The notes beneath the pieces were generated by a model, which did not search any database, was not told the origin of the DNA, and saw nothing but the letters and a program-made list of their open reading frames with translations. Positions 63,646 to 64,000 of a stretch of 64,000 nucleotides of DNA are shown here, piece by piece. The stretch's first letter is position 1; each line of letters begins with the position of its first letter. Source of the stretch: Enterovirga rhinocerotis (GTDB lineage: Bacteria; Pseudomonadota; Alphaproteobacteria; Rhizobiales; Beijerinckiaceae); the NCBI RefSeq assembly GCF_004363955.1, contig NZ_SNZR01000018.1, forward strand, positions 175,073 to 239,072. Reading direction: 5' to 3'. The position numbers and the translations under genes were made by a program.

Positions 63646-64000
63646 GGGAGGGAGCCACTCCTCTCTGGCCAAGTTTGTGCCGCAGCTAGGTAGCGCGTGC
63701 CGCTGAGGTTGGAAAGCAGCTTCGGAACCGGGCAGGACGGGCATGTCCGGTTGTCCTTCCCAAGCCTCAGGCCGGAGCGCGGCGCCGAGCTCTGCCGGCG
63801 TTTGAGGTCGTTCGTCTCGCGGGACAGGCCGGCTGCGGCCGACCTGCGATGAGGCCGGATCCTCCGATGGGTTAGCGGACCTCTCGAGGGAGGTGTCGCG
63901 AAAACCGCCAAGCGTCCCAGCGCGACGACGAAGATCCTCGCGGACCCGGACGGAACGGATCGGAACAGCCGCATTTGGATTGAGGCATTCGGAATCGGTC
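63646..64000. other. Window-end spacer, no gene recognised
   Basis: About 350 bp upstream of the kinase show overlapping frames without recognised domains. The kinase promoter should lie here. Nothing else is visible before the window ends. Confidence 0.4.

Overview
The window is GC-rich DNA with the gene content of an alphaproteobacterium, most likely of the Hyphomicrobiales (Rhizobiales). The signs are a DUF6894 protein, a PhnA-like membrane protein, an HWE-type histidine kinase with its receiver, a bacterial NHEJ pair (LigD and Ku), and a recombinase cassette carrying ParB/RepB-like genes. I assign the organism from these families, not from a database match. No rRNA, tRNA or CRISPR array was recognised.

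Layout. (1) 1-10535: a probable catabolic locus. It has a dienelactone-hydrolase-type enzyme, a full branched-chain-amino-acid-type ABC importer (binding protein, two permeases, two ATPases), a flavin reductase, an FMN-dependent monooxygenase of the NtaA/DszA type, a YdhR-like protein and a nitroreductase-like protein. Together these suggest import of an organic compound followed by two-component flavin monooxygenation. (2) 10848-11559: debris of mobile genes (integrase N-terminus, DUF3768 C-terminus, a truncated protein with a Cys motif). (3) 11738-14573: a LysR regulator divergent from a DsbA-family protein, then an exported metallo-beta-lactamase-fold protein that lacks the usual metal motif, then a truncated SnoaL-like gene. 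(4) 14777-20829: six overlapping genes, DUF4129 - DUF4350 - MoxR ATPase - DUF58 - SpoIIM-like - RDD, followed by a convergent membrane protein.

(5) 21954-35372: an accessory region. It holds a broken integrase, a DUF5681/terminase pair, a ParB-domain DNA methylase, and a 4.9 kb insert flanked by about 300 bp imperfect direct repeats. The insert carries a gltS pseudogene and a compact cassette: a small HTH protein, a large serine recombinase and two ATGA-coupled ParB-like genes. After the second repeat come an intact GIY-YIG protein, an XRE regulator, an ADP-ribosylglycohydrolase and a complete IS630-family element. (6) 35551-39211: four tightly packed minus-strand genes (NodS-like methyltransferase, PIG-L deacetylase, acyl-CoA dehydrogenase, GT2 glycosyltransferase), bracketed by the IS630 element and an IS630 3-prime remnant. 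The set resembles the NodC/NodB/NodS logic of glycan modification.

(7) 39530-44838: an FAD oxidoreductase, a YciE-type ferritin-like protein, small hypotheticals and a Crp/Fnr regulator. (8) 45080-49506: a glycan cluster (glycosyltransferase, UDP-galactopyranose mutase, GH1-RmlD fusion). (9) 50159-54226: a patatin, then a divergent ATP-grasp / SET-domain / aminotransferase trio around a 19 bp palindrome. (10) 54329-62176: LigD, Ku, exonuclease III, SDR and isochorismatase-type genes. This stretch also has three small genes broken by a single lesion each: an in-frame TAA upstream of ku, an in-frame TGA in a SemiSWEET gene, and a 1-nt frameshift in a low-affinity iron permease gene. (11) 62168-63645: a response regulator and GAF-HWE histidine kinase pair.
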